From Humidesulfovibrio mexicanus (GTDB lineage: Bacteria > Desulfobacterota > Desulfovibrionia > Desulfovibrionales > Desulfovibrionaceae), in contig NZ_FZOC01000001.1 of NCBI RefSeq assembly GCF_900188225.1, positions 186,001-250,000 of the forward strand: DNA of 64,000 nucleotides. The letters run 5' to 3'. This document shows positions 16,538-25,293 of the stretch, in pieces. The notes beneath the pieces were generated by a model. It was given only the letters and a program-made list of their open reading frames with translations, ran no database searches and had not been told where the DNA came from. How positions within the stretch are numbered: position 1 is the first letter of the stretch; each line of letters opens with the position of its first letter. The position numbers and the translations under genes are program-made.

Positions 16538-17292
16538 CCGTGCGACGCCTCTCAAGCCGCTCGGCGACAGTGCTTGGCGTTCTGCTGGCGCTTGGCCTCT
16601 GGGAGTTGGCGGCCCGCGCCTCCTCCGGACTGGCCGTCGCCTCTCCGTGCGACACCCTGCTGGCCTTTGCCGAGCTCTTAAAAGAGGACGACTTCATCGG
16701 CGAGCACTTGGCCGCCAGCCTGCTGCGTACGGCATGTGGCCTCGGCCTTGGCCTGTCACTGGGCCTTACGGCAGGGGCGCTCACGGTCATTTGCCCATCC
16801 CTCCGACAGGTTATGGCGCCCTTCCGTTGGACGCTCACCAGCGTGCCCGGAGTCGTGGTGGTCATGCTCGGAATGCTTTGGCTGGGCATGGGCACCCCCA
16901 TGGTCACCGGCATCGTGGCCCTTATGACCGCACCCGCAATCTATGTCGCGGTTCTGGAAGGACTCGCCGCCGTGGACGCGGAACTCATCGAAATGGCGAG
17001 ACTCTACAGGCTTCCGCCATATTTGCGCGCAACCCAATTGTATCTTCGCGCCCTGGCGGCTCCGCTCTTCTCGGCCTTGGTTTTGGCCCTTGGCGGGGCC
17101 ATGCGCGTGGTGGTGCTGGCCGAAGCGCTGGGAGCATCGCAAGGGCTCGGGCATTTGTTGGCCATGGCCAGGACAAACCTGGACACGCCTCGGCTGTACG
17201 CCCTGGCATTGCTCTCCATGTCCGTGGTCGGCATGGTCGAGTTGGTGCTTATCGGTCCGGTTCGACGCCTGGCATGGAGGTGGCGGGGATGA
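16534..17292 (+). CDS. ABC transporter permease, SsuC/TauC-like
   Basis: 252 residues with about six membrane helices. A BPD_transp_1 EAA loop is visible near residue 150 (AVDAELIEMARLYRLPPYLRATQLYLRALAAPLF). It acts as the inner-membrane channel for the adjacent binding protein. Start and stop overlap the neighbouring genes by 4 bases each, giving tight translational coupling. Confidence 0.9.
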   Translation: MTVRRLSSRSATVLGVLLALGLWELAARASSGLAVASPCDTLLAFAELLKEDDFIGEHLAASLLRTACGLGLGLSLGLTAGALTVICPSLRQVMAPFRWTLTSVPGVVVVMLGMLWLGMGTPMVTGIVALMTAPAIYVAVLEGLAAVDAELIEMARLYRLPPYLRATQLYLRALAAPLFSALVLALGGAMRVVVLAEALGASQGLGHLLAMARTNLDTPRLYALALLSMSVVGMVELVLIGPVRRLAWRWRG

Positions 17293-17894
17293 CCACTGTG
17301 CTTTCGTTTCATGCAGCGAGCAAGACCCATGCGGGGAGGACAGTTCTTCCGCCAACGGATATCGTTCTCGCTCACGGAGACATCTTGGCCGTTACCGGGC
17401 CAAGCGGAGCCGGAAAATCCACATTGCTCCGATTGGCCGCTGGACTCGCCACGCCAGATTCAGGCCGCGTCGCCATCGCGACCAGGCGCATTGGATTCGT
17501 GTTTCAAGAACCGCGGCTGCTCCCCTGGCTGTGCGCCCTGGACAACGCGTCTCTCCCGTTGCGGGCGGCAGGATGCTCACGGGACGAAGCCGGAAGGCGG
17601 GCGTCAACGCTGCTCGACGCCCTGGGCCTGGCGGAATTCCATCGCGCTTTCCCTTCGCAGCTTTCAGGAGGGATGCGCCAACGCGTAAGCTTGGCCCGCG
17701 CCCTGGCCCTTGAACCGGACCTGCTGCTCCTGGACGAACCTTACACAGGCTTGGACGAGGCTCTCAAACAGGACGTGCGCGGCCTTGTGGAGCGGCAGCT
17801 TATGGCCACCAACGCGGCCGCAGTCCTCGTCACCCACGACCGCGGAGACATTCCGGATAGGGTACGCACAATCCTGCGTCTTGGGACAGTATAA
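17289..17894 (+). CDS. ABC transporter ATP-binding protein, SsuB-like
   Basis: 201 residues, short for the family. All ATPase motifs are intact: Walker A GPSGAGKST near residue 40, Q-loop FVFQEPRLLPW, signature LSGGMRQRVSLARAL, Walker B LLLLDEPYTGLD and His switch VLVTHD. It starts inside the permease stop (ATGA). It is the last gene of the TonB receptor, methyltransferase, ABC operon. Confidence 0.92.
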   Translation: MTTVLSFHAASKTHAGRTVLPPTDIVLAHGDILAVTGPSGAGKSTLLRLAAGLATPDSGRVAIATRRIGFVFQEPRLLPWLCALDNASLPLRAAGCSRDEAGRRASTLLDALGLAEFHRAFPSQLSGGMRQRVSLARALALEPDLLLLDEPYTGLDEALKQDVRGLVERQLMATNAAAVLVTHDRGDIPDRVRTILRLGTV

Positions 17895-18135
17895 AGCGGC
17901 CTCAAGGCGCATGAAACGTTGGTGGATCATCCGTGAGTGCAAAATCACTTCGTGAGCCGCCCATGAAGCTTTCTTGACCCGAATGTCCGTCGGGCACCAT
18001 TCCCCTGCCCAGGAAACGGCCAAATTGGCCCATCCGCACAACGCAGACCACTTCATTGGGCATTATTGCTCCAACAAGGGGTAGAGGCGGAAACCATCGG
18101 GGCCTATCCTTCCGGCTGAAACACAGGAGGACCCG

Positions 18136-18816
18136 ATGAACATACGTTCCTGGATTATGCCAACGGCGCTGGCCATTGCCTCAACCGCACTGCTCCTGGC
18201 CGCCTGGGCCTATGGCGGAGGCAGCATCGACGGTTTTACGAACCAACCGGTGAGACCGCTCTTTCTTGCCTGCACGGCAATCATGTTTTTTGCTGGACCG
18301 TTGGCCTCAAGGCGTATCGGCAACGTAAACGCAAAGGGTGACAACCATGTGAAACAGCAGGATTACATGATCTTCATTAGCATGGGTCTGAGTCTGGCGC
18401 TCGGCCTGCTCAGTCCCTGGAGCGATGCCAAAGGAATCGGCGTGCTGCCAGGGGGGAACGTCCTGCGCTGGATAGGACTGGCCGTCTACCTGCTTGGTTC
18501 TGTGCTCATGATCTGGGCTCCGGTGCACCTGGGACGCCTATTCAGCACGCGCGTAACCCTGCAGGAAGGACACAGGCTGGTGACAGACGGCCCTTTCGCC
18601 TTCATGCGGCATCCTCGTTATGCAGGCTGTCTCTACTGGGGGGTAGGCCTGCCCCTTGTGTTCCTCTCCATACCTGGGCTCGTGGCGGCGCTACTCTACG
18701 GCCTTACCTTCGCCTGGCGCATCCATGACGAAGAACGGCTCCTGGCTGAGCATTTCGGTGACCAGTGGGCGGCCTACGCCAACCGGACCAAACGTCTTGT
18801 GCCGTATCTCTTCTAG
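18136..18816 (+). CDS. Isoprenylcysteine carboxyl methyltransferase-like membrane protein
   Basis: 226 residues with about five membrane helices. The C-terminal half carries the ICMT/PEMT signature: LVTDGPFAFMRHPRYAGCLYWGVGLPL, then HDEERLLAEHFGDQWAAYANRTKRLVPYLF. Bacterial members are integral-membrane SAM-dependent methyltransferases of mostly unknown substrate. AGGAGG lies 5 bases before the ATG. The gene stands alone 240 bp after the ABC operon. Confidence 0.84.
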   Translation: MNIRSWIMPTALAIASTALLLAAWAYGGGSIDGFTNQPVRPLFLACTAIMFFAGPLASRRIGNVNAKGDNHVKQQDYMIFISMGLSLALGLLSPWSDAKGIGVLPGGNVLRWIGLAVYLLGSVLMIWAPVHLGRLFSTRVTLQEGHRLVTDGPFAFMRHPRYAGCLYWGVGLPLVFLSIPGLVAALLYGLTFAWRIHDEERLLAEHFGDQWAAYANRTKRLVPYLF

Positions 18817-19508
18817 ACAGGAGGCAGAGAGTCCCCATCCCAAGCCCTCGCCGCTCCAGCGTTTTCCTGGCTCTCGCCCTGCTGGGGGGGAAATTGAAGA
18901 CGCTCTCCTGCCGGTCCGCACCGGAGGGGGGAGAGAGGCCTGGCGTCATGCGAGCGATGCCCTGTTTTGCCTGGCGAACATGGCGAATCGCCTCGCAGCC
19001 GGTTTGATGCCGCTAGAAGCGGCGCCGTGGTCGCCTGCGGCAAGGGCACGGAAGCCGCTGGTCGGAACTCGGCAAAAAGTCCATTTGGCCATGCTGTCTT
19101 TGTGGAGCAGCCGGACAGTGTGAACGTGCTGCGAGGACGCGTCCATCCGCCGACATGTTCCAATGGTGACGCGATGGCGGGGAAGCTCATCTTTGGCCCC
19201 AGCCTGCGGGCTTCTCGCCATACCGACGAGCCATCGAGGAGCAGATTTGCAATCTAGACTATATCATGACTTTCTTTAACATGTTACTTTCACAGTATAC
19301 ATTAACTTTCGTCTCAAGAAAAATAAAGGATCCACAATCCCTAGGCGGGGCCTCCACCAGCGGGGGCCCCGACACTGGGCCAGTGGTTCCAAGGCCAGGC
19401 GCAGCGGCAGCGTGCCCGGATAGCGGGGCCAAAACCCAAGCGGTTAGGCACCGCCGGACGCATGACGCGGAAGGGACATGCGTCCGGCGGCTGGTCGTTT
19501 TCGACGGC
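18817..19508. other. 690-bp stretch without a recognisable gene
   Basis: Short open frames here have no ribosome sites and no recognisable domains, and their translations are Arg/Pro-rich as expected from GC-rich non-coding DNA. The middle (about 19258-19330) is a distinctly AT-rich patch, unlike the flanks. A 14-bp hairpin lies at the right end. It may be a degraded gene or repeat remnant. Confidence 0.5.
19451..19490. terminator. 14-bp hairpin downstream of rsgA
   Basis: Arms CCGCCGGACGCATG and CATGCGTCCGGCGG with a 12-base loop, 19 bp past the rsgA stop. There is no clear T-run. It is probably a terminator or mRNA 3'-end stabiliser. Confidence 0.5.
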
Positions 19509-20564
19509 TTATTTCTCCATTATTTTCTTTGACGCTTTCACGTGCCGGGAAAAGGCCCGCTCCTTCATGCGGCGTTGGTGGACCGAGGATGCGGTATGCT
19601 GGGCCTCTTTTTGAAGTTTGAGGTAGTTCTCATAGCGTTTGCGTGACAGCTCGCCGCACGCCAGGGCAGCGAGCACCGCGCAGCCCGGCTCGGTTGTGTG
19701 GCTGCAATCCGCGAAGCGGCACGCGGCGGCAAGTTGGGCGAAACGGTCGAAAGCGGCCCCAACGCCGACCTCGCCGACAGCAAGGCCGAACTCGCGCATC
19801 CCCGGCGTGTCGATAAGCAGCCCTCCGTTCTCAAGCATCAAGAGTTGCCGACGCGTGGTGGTGTGCGTGCCCTCGCCCGTGGCGCTCACCGCGGCGGTTC
19901 TGAACAACTCGCGTCCGGCAAGGCGGTTCATCAAGGTCGTTTTCCCCACCCCAGAAGAGCCAAGCAAACAGCAAGTCCTTTCAGGCCCAATGTGCTGCAG
20001 CACGGCATCAAGGCCATCTCCGGTGACATTGCTGAAGGCAATGGCGGGTGCGCCGGTGATGCGCTGCACCTCGGTCAGCATCTGCGCGAGTTCGGCTGGT
20101 TCCGCGAGGTCCGCCTTGGCGAGAAGCGCCGCAGGCTGCACTCCCCCCTCCAGGGCCAGCACAAGGGCGCGTTCCAGACGGTTTGGATTGAAGTCATACC
20201 CACAGGCCTGAACGATGAAGGCGACATCGACATTCGCAGCGATCATCTGCACCCTGGACACGCTGCCGGCCGCTCTGCGCCGCAGGAAGGTGCGGCGTGG
20301 CAGCACCTTCTCGATGATCGCGGCGCTCCCGCCGTTGTAGCGCCGTATGGCCACATAATCGCCGACGCAAGGCAGTTCGGCTGGGTCGTCCACAGCATAG
20401 CACAACCGGCCAGAAGGTTCGGCTGACACTTCCCTGATTCCATCATGCACGGCGCACTGGCCGCGATCCACCGCGATGACCCGCGCGGGCACGCATCCCT
20501 CGTCCATCTGGATCGGTCCGATGTTCCTTTCCCAAAACTCAAAACCCAATTGCCTCAAATCCAT
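19509..20564 (-). CDS. rsgA: Ribosome small subunit-dependent GTPase A
   Basis: 351 residues. It is a circularly permuted GTPase that checks late 30S assembly. An N-terminal OB fold (VGDYVAIRRYNGG) precedes the G domain in permuted order: LLAKADLAEPAEL (G4), P-loop GSSGVGKTT and DTPGMREFGL (G3). The C-terminal zinc motif is CRFADCSHTTEPGCAV. The start at 20564 follows AAGGAA; upstream in-frame codons have no support. The basic tail is typical. Confidence 0.93.
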   Translation of the reverse strand: MDLRQLGFEFWERNIGPIQMDEGCVPARVIAVDRGQCAVHDGIREVSAEPSGRLCYAVDDPAELPCVGDYVAIRRYNGGSAAIIEKVLPRRTFLRRRAAGSVSRVQMIAANVDVAFIVQACGYDFNPNRLERALVLALEGGVQPAALLAKADLAEPAELAQMLTEVQRITGAPAIAFSNVTGDGLDAVLQHIGPERTCCLLGSSGVGKTTLMNRLAGRELFRTAAVSATGEGTHTTTRRQLLMLENGGLLIDTPGMREFGLAVGEVGVGAAFDRFAQLAAACRFADCSHTTEPGCAVLAALACGELSRKRYENYLKLQKEAQHTASSVHQRRMKERAFSRHVKASKKIMEK

Positions 20565-21019
20565 GACAGTTCCTTCGCGGCCGCAGTGGCTCCACTGGCC
20601 GCTCCGTATCGCGTAATGAAAAACGCGCGCCATTGGTACAGGACCAAAACGGCACACAAAGTGCTGCGGCGAGACTCCCTTGCGCGAAGCGCGGAAAACG
20701 GCCGCAACAAGACGCGGACAAAGGGAACTGGACGTTGGCGTAGATTCAGCTTCCCGCATGGAAAAACATGCGGGCGCTGGCGGCCAGAAAATACAGGCAG
20801 GGCGGACCACCGTCAGAAAGACGGAACGATCCGGGGGTCAGGCGCTCCTACCGGCCGCGGCTGTCGCCGACGCCCGAAAGGACAAGATCCATGAGAGAGT
20901 TCGTCACAAAAACCTCTTGTTCAATACGACATGAGATCAACTAGCCAAGAGCGGCGCACTCGTCAACAGCTTGAGCCGACGAAGAGTGCGCGGTGTGACG
21001 GCGGGCGCAGCGCTCGCGT
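20565..21019. other. 455-bp intergenic region between rsgA and the hydrogenase operon
   Basis: No convincing gene was seen. It holds an 8-bp perfect hairpin (CCCGCATG, loop GAAAAA, CATGCGGG at 20753-20774) and a larger hairpin near 20954-20991. It must contain the rsgA promoter, but no strong consensus was seen. Confidence 0.45.
20954..20991 (-). terminator. Candidate terminator of the hydrogenase operon
   Basis: GCGCACTC (20954-20961) pairs with GAGTGCGC (20984-20991), extended by GTC/GAC after a 3-base bulge. It begins about 28 bp after the hydA stop. No T-run follows. Confidence 0.4.
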
Positions 21020-22459
21020 CTATTTCCGGTTGAAGCGGACCATGCTCTGTGGCTTCTCGTCAAGGCCGCGGGCGTCGATGCAGTGCGTGGAGCAGCTGAT
21101 GCATGGGTCATATGCGCGCACCAGCATGGACAGCCGCAGCTCCATCTCCTGTTCCGAAAGGCTGCTCAACCCTGGCACGATGGCGTCAAAATCCTTTTGG
21201 ATGTTGCCGTGGTTCTGGTTGGTGGGGATGACGCAATCGGCCTGAAAAATGCGGCCCTGGTCGTCGTATTCGTAAAAATGGAACAACAGCCCGCGCGGAA
21301 CCTCGACAGCGCCAGTGCCGCGCCCGGCGCAGATGTGCGAAGGCCTGGCGGGCGCCTCGTCGCGGATGCCGCGGGCCAGAAGCTCCTCCACCTGCACAAG
21401 GGATTCCTCCACCGTGTGCACGCACTCCACAAGCTGGGCGATGGTGATCATGTAGGGGTTGGTGCAGCCCTTTTTGAGGCCGAGCTTCTTGGCGGCGGCC
21501 TTGGCGCGCGGCATGAGGAAATCCGCGTTCAGGTTGAAGCGAGCAAGCGCGCCCACCATGTACGATTCGCCCACATTCCTGGTCCACTTGGCCGTTGATG
21601 TCGGGACGATGTACTCGCGGGTGATGTTGCGGTACTGGCGCGCAGGTCGGCGCTCGTCCTTGCTGGTGCCGATTTCGCCCCAGTACATGGCGTATTCGGA
21701 AGGCGAAACGAGGGCCACGTACTCGGTCTCGCGATCGAAGCGGGGCATACGGTCCATGAGGCCGGCGAAGAAATCCACGGCGAAATCGAGATTGGGCAAG
21801 GTGTCCAACAGCAATCCGCGCAGGGTCACCAGATCGTCCGTGGTGGGGAACATGGTGAAGCCGCCCGGCGTCATGCGCTGTGGATGGGTGGTGCGACCGC
21901 AGACAAGACGGCTGAATTCGTTGGAGACCCGGCGCGCGGCGATGAACTTGAGCACGGCGTCCCTGTGCGTATGGGCCAGGGAGAGCACAGAGTCCACCCC
22001 CATGAGGTCGGGCAGGACGAGATAGACGATGTGCAGCAGGTGGCTTTGCAAATTCTCCGCGTGCAGGGCCAGGCGGCGCAAGAGGTGCGTCTGCTCGCTG
22101 ACGTTGATGTTCAGCGCGTCCTCGGTGGCCTGGAGGCTTGCGAGTTGGTGGCCGATGGCGCAAATGCCGCAAATGCGCGAAACGATGTGATGCACGTCGG
22201 TGTAGTCGCGCCCGACCACCATGGCCTCGAAAAAACGCGGCGCCTCGGGCACCTCCCAGCGGCAGGTGGACACGCGGCCATCGGGCTCCACGTCCACAAC
22301 AATGTTGCCGTGGCCTTCCACTCGCGTCAGATAGTGCACATGGACCTTCTTTGGTCCGGGCGCGGCCTTGGACTCCGCCTCAGGCACGGATATGGGGCGA
22401 GCGGGAGATTTCCCCTTTGCGGCCGCCCCTGGAGCGGTCTTTGCTGCTGTCTTGGCCAT
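21020..22459 (-). CDS. hydA: [NiFe] hydrogenase large (alpha) subunit, group 3b type
   Basis: 479 residues carrying the NiFe active site. The N-terminal Cys pair is in RICGICAIGH near residue 96 and the C-terminal pair in DPCISCSTH near residue 450. About 20 residues follow, the likely maturation-protease tail. An unusual Ala/Lys/Pro-rich extension of about 35 residues precedes the conserved VHYLTRVEGHG. It is the last gene of a hydB-hydG-hydD-hydA operon, the order seen in bidirectional NAD(P)-linked hydrogenases (sulfhydrogenases). No hyp maturation genes are in the window. Confidence 0.93.
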   Translation of the reverse strand: MAKTAAKTAPGAAAKGKSPARPISVPEAESKAAPGPKKVHVHYLTRVEGHGNIVVDVEPDGRVSTCRWEVPEAPRFFEAMVVGRDYTDVHHIVSRICGICAIGHQLASLQATEDALNINVSEQTHLLRRLALHAENLQSHLLHIVYLVLPDLMGVDSVLSLAHTHRDAVLKFIAARRVSNEFSRLVCGRTTHPQRMTPGGFTMFPTTDDLVTLRGLLLDTLPNLDFAVDFFAGLMDRMPRFDRETEYVALVSPSEYAMYWGEIGTSKDERRPARQYRNITREYIVPTSTAKWTRNVGESYMVGALARFNLNADFLMPRAKAAAKKLGLKKGCTNPYMITIAQLVECVHTVEESLVQVEELLARGIRDEAPARPSHICAGRGTGAVEVPRGLLFHFYEYDDQGRIFQADCVIPTNQNHGNIQKDFDAIVPGLSSLSEQEMELRLSMLVRAYDPCISCSTHCIDARGLDEKPQSMVRFNRK

Positions 22460-22504
22460 GATGTCCTCTCCTCGGCCCGACTGGCCGGTGGGTTTCTCGG
22501 TGTG

Positions 22505-23245
22505 CTAGAGGGCCGCTCCGGTATCGCCCAGGAAGAAGCGCAGCAAATCCTGGATGGCCTTGCGGCTGGTGCCGGGCCGGTCCATGACGATGCGCGCGGC
22601 ATCAAGGTTTGCGCCGGGCACAAGGCCACGGCAGCCCCAGCAGTGCGCCCCCTGCGAAACGCAGGCCGCGCCGCAACCTGCCCTGGTGATGATGCCCAGA
22701 CACATGCGCCCCATCTCGTATCGGCACACGTTGCCCGCCTGCTTGCACTCCACGCACACGGGGAAATCCGGAATCCACGGCGCGCGCCCAAGCAGAAGCT
22801 CCTTGGTGATGCGGGCGAATTCGGAAGCGTCGATGGGACACCCCGGGACCTCGGCATCCACCTTGACCACGCTCTTCAACGGGCGCGCCGCATAGGTGGG
22901 AAACCAGCGCGCGGAGGAACCGTATACCTCTTCGCGGTAGACATTCTCGGCAATGAAGTTCTTGAGACAGTTGATCCCGCCGATTGCGGCGCAGGCGCCC
23001 AGCGCGACCAGAACCTTTGCGTTCTTGCGAATCTCCTTGAGCCGGACTTCATCTTCCGGACGGGTGATGGAGCCTTCGACAAAGGCCACATCGTAATCGT
23101 CGGAGTGTCCGGTGGCCACCTCGCGGAAGCTCACCACCTCGACGTGGTCCAAAATGTCGAGCAGGCGTTCTTCAAGGTTGGCGATCTGCAACTGGTCGCC
23201 TTCGCAGCCGGCGAAGTCGAAGAAGGCGATTCTCGGTTTGGCCAT
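22505..23245 (-). CDS. hydD: [NiFe] hydrogenase small (delta) subunit, group 3b type
   Basis: 246 residues. It carries Fe-S clusters next to the NiFe site: Cys in FFDFAGCEGDQLQIANLEE, then LGACAAIGGINC, VPGCPID and a C-terminal Cys-rich part (CVECKQAGNVC, GCGAACVSQGAHCWGC). This matches the short cytoplasmic small subunit of group 3 enzymes; there is no Tat signal. The start at MAKPRI has only a G-run as ribosome site. It lies between hydG and hydA. Confidence 0.92.
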   Translation of the reverse strand: MAKPRIAFFDFAGCEGDQLQIANLEERLLDILDHVEVVSFREVATGHSDDYDVAFVEGSITRPEDEVRLKEIRKNAKVLVALGACAAIGGINCLKNFIAENVYREEVYGSSARWFPTYAARPLKSVVKVDAEVPGCPIDASEFARITKELLLGRAPWIPDFPVCVECKQAGNVCRYEMGRMCLGIITRAGCGAACVSQGAHCWGCRGLVPGANLDAARIVMDRPGTSRKAIQDLLRFFLGDTGAAL

Positions 23246-23261
23246 TGTGTCCCCCCCCCGC

Positions 23262-24095
23262 CTAGATGGCTTCCTGGTAGGCCTCGATGTCCGTGTAGCA
23301 GAACACGGGGCCATCGATGCAGGCGTTGAGCTCATTGATCTGGCAATGGCCGCACTTGCCGAGGCCGCACTTCATCTTGCGCTCCAGGGAAACAAAGATC
23401 TGGTCCGAGGCGATTCCCTTCTTGCGGCACTCGGCGATGACGAAACGGTACATGATCGGAGGCCCCACCATGGCCACGTAGGTATTGCCCGGATCGAGGT
23501 CGGCCTTGGGCAAAAGCGTGGTGATAACGCCCACATTGCCCTTCCAGGTCTCATCAGGCATGTCCACGGTCTCCAGGACCTCCACATCCCCGCTCTTGGC
23601 GAGATCGGCGATCTCGTCCACGAAGATGCGCTCCTTGGGCTCGCGGGTGCCCACCATCAGCACCATGCGGCCGAATTCGTCGCGGTGACGAAGCTGATAG
23701 AACAGCAGGGAACGCAAGGGGATGTATCCCAGGCCGCCCGCAACGATGAGCACGTCCTTGCCCACGAACTTCATGACGGGAAAGCTGGTGCCGTAAGGGC
23801 CGCGGATGCCCACCTTCGCTCCGGGCTCCAGGGCGTGCAGCGCGCCCGTCACCGCGCCGATCTTGCGCACGGCGATTTCGAAAGTGTTGTGGGTGCGCCT
23901 GGGGGGGGAACTGATGGAAAACGGAGCCTCGCCAACGCCGTACACCGAGAGGTTGACGAACTGTCCCGGCTTGTGCGCAAGCGGCTTGCCGTTGTCCTGC
24001 TCAAAGGTGAAGCGGGTGACGAAATCCGACAGTTTGGTCTTCTCGACCAGCGTAACCGGCCGCGGCACGTAGGGCGAGAAGAGCTTAGTGTTCAT
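23262..24095 (-). CDS. hydG: Hydrogenase FAD/NAD(P)-binding (gamma) subunit
   Basis: 277 residues of the ferredoxin-NADP reductase fold. FAD-binding residues are around APFSISSPPR, the nucleotide-binding loop is VAGGLGYIPLRSLLF, and a C-terminal 2Fe-2S motif is CGLGKCGHC...C. It passes electrons between NAD(P)H and the Fe-S subunits. GGGAGG lies 9 bases before the ATG, and the start overlaps the end of hydB by 11 bases. Confidence 0.93.
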   Translation of the reverse strand: MNTKLFSPYVPRPVTLVEKTKLSDFVTRFTFEQDNGKPLAHKPGQFVNLSVYGVGEAPFSISSPPRRTHNTFEIAVRKIGAVTGALHALEPGAKVGIRGPYGTSFPVMKFVGKDVLIVAGGLGYIPLRSLLFYQLRHRDEFGRMVLMVGTREPKERIFVDEIADLAKSGDVEVLETVDMPDETWKGNVGVITTLLPKADLDPGNTYVAMVGPPIMYRFVIAECRKKGIASDQIFVSLERKMKCGLGKCGHCQINELNACIDGPVFCYTDIEAYQEAI

Positions 24096-25131
24096 GCGCG
24101 GTTTCCTCCCAAAGCTCGTTGAAGACCTTGAGGGGATTGGCGATGCCCGCCGTGCAGGCGCGCACGCAACGCCCGCAGCCCACGCAGCCCAGTTCCCCGA
24201 TCTTGTCGTAGATGTATTTGCCCTTGCGAAAATATCGGTGGCGGTATCGGTCCTGGGCCTTGGGACGGAAATTGTGATTGCCCGCCACTTTGGCGAAGCC
24301 TTCCAACATGCAGCCGTCCCACTCGCGGTAGCGCACGCCCTGCTCAAGGCGGTCGTCAGCCTCCTCGCGGATGTCGAAGCAGTAGCAGGTGGGGCACACC
24401 AGGTTGCACGATCCGCAGGCCAGGCACATCTGGGAATAGCGACGCCACAGCGGGGAATCCCAACACTTGGCGAGCAAAAGCGGAGTTTCCTCCCAGTTGT
24501 AGCGCAAGCCGCTCTTGCGGGCCTTGAACAGGATGCGCGCCTTTGCCCTGCGCGCGCCTTCCTTGTCTCCGGGCGTGGAGGGAAGCAGCGGACCGCCCAT
24601 GGCGAGAAGTTCCTCGCCGCGCGCGGACCCCACTTCCACGGTAAACGAAGCCGGGCCGATCTTGGTCCAGTAGAGATCGAAGCCGTGGTCCACGCTGCCT
24701 GCGCCCACAGTGGCCCAGAAGGCCGAAGACGACACGGTGAGCGGCTCATAGCCCATGATCACCGTGGCGGCCCTGCGGCGCACATAATTTTGGTCAGGAG
24801 CGCCGGTTTCCAGCAGTTGGTCGAGCTGATTGACGGCTTTGACATCGTAGGGGTGCACGCCAAAAAGGATCTGCGGCGGCGCGTCGAACACTGGCGCGGC
24901 CTCGCAGGTCTTGCGGTTGAAAGTAATCAGCGCCTCATGCGGGGGGAGCAGAAACCGCTTTGGGGAATTGTAGGCCACGTCGAAATCCCAGGCGATCTCC
25001 AGGCCCGGCTTCCACGGCACCAGATCATAGAATCCTTCACGCAACCTGGCCGGGACATAAAGCGCATGGTTCTCGCTCCACCTCTCGAACAGCACGGGCA
25101 GCTGTTCCTTGTAGACGGTGTACGTCGTCAT
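24085..25131 (-). CDS. hydB: Hydrogenase 4Fe-4S (beta) subunit
   Basis: 348 residues. Two ferredoxin motifs near the C-terminus (CLACGSCNLVCPTCYC around residue 230 and CVGCGRCVRACTAG around residue 315) form the electron wire between the hydrogenase module and the flavin subunit. The N-terminal 200 residues are of the HydB/AsrA type. It is the first gene of the operon. The ATG follows GGAGGGAAC. The 162-bp gap upstream must carry the promoter; no strong consensus was found. Confidence 0.92.
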   Translation of the reverse strand: MTTYTVYKEQLPVLFERWSENHALYVPARLREGFYDLVPWKPGLEIAWDFDVAYNSPKRFLLPPHEALITFNRKTCEAAPVFDAPPQILFGVHPYDVKAVNQLDQLLETGAPDQNYVRRRAATVIMGYEPLTVSSSAFWATVGAGSVDHGFDLYWTKIGPASFTVEVGSARGEELLAMGGPLLPSTPGDKEGARRAKARILFKARKSGLRYNWEETPLLLAKCWDSPLWRRYSQMCLACGSCNLVCPTCYCFDIREEADDRLEQGVRYREWDGCMLEGFAKVAGNHNFRPKAQDRYRHRYFRKGKYIYDKIGELGCVGCGRCVRACTAGIANPLKVFNELWEETAHEH

Positions 25132-25293
25132 TGTTCCCTCCGGGTCGGGGCTGTAACGTTGCTCCGTACCACATTAGGTCATTCTCCCAGGAAATGGCAA
25201 GCCGCGTTCAAAAATGCACATGGTTTTCCAAGAAAAAGGGAGGAACACCCAAAGATGTCCTCCCCAATTCCGCGCGCTCCAGCGCAAAGCGCC

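Noticed and set aside
18946-19257. Short open frames in the gene-free stretch, on both strands
   Set aside because: No ribosome sites, no recognisable motifs, and overlapping frames on both strands look alike in quality.
20680-20934. 84-codon plus-strand frame upstream of rsgA
   Set aside because: No ribosome site or family resemblance; it spans a hairpin, which argues for non-coding DNA.
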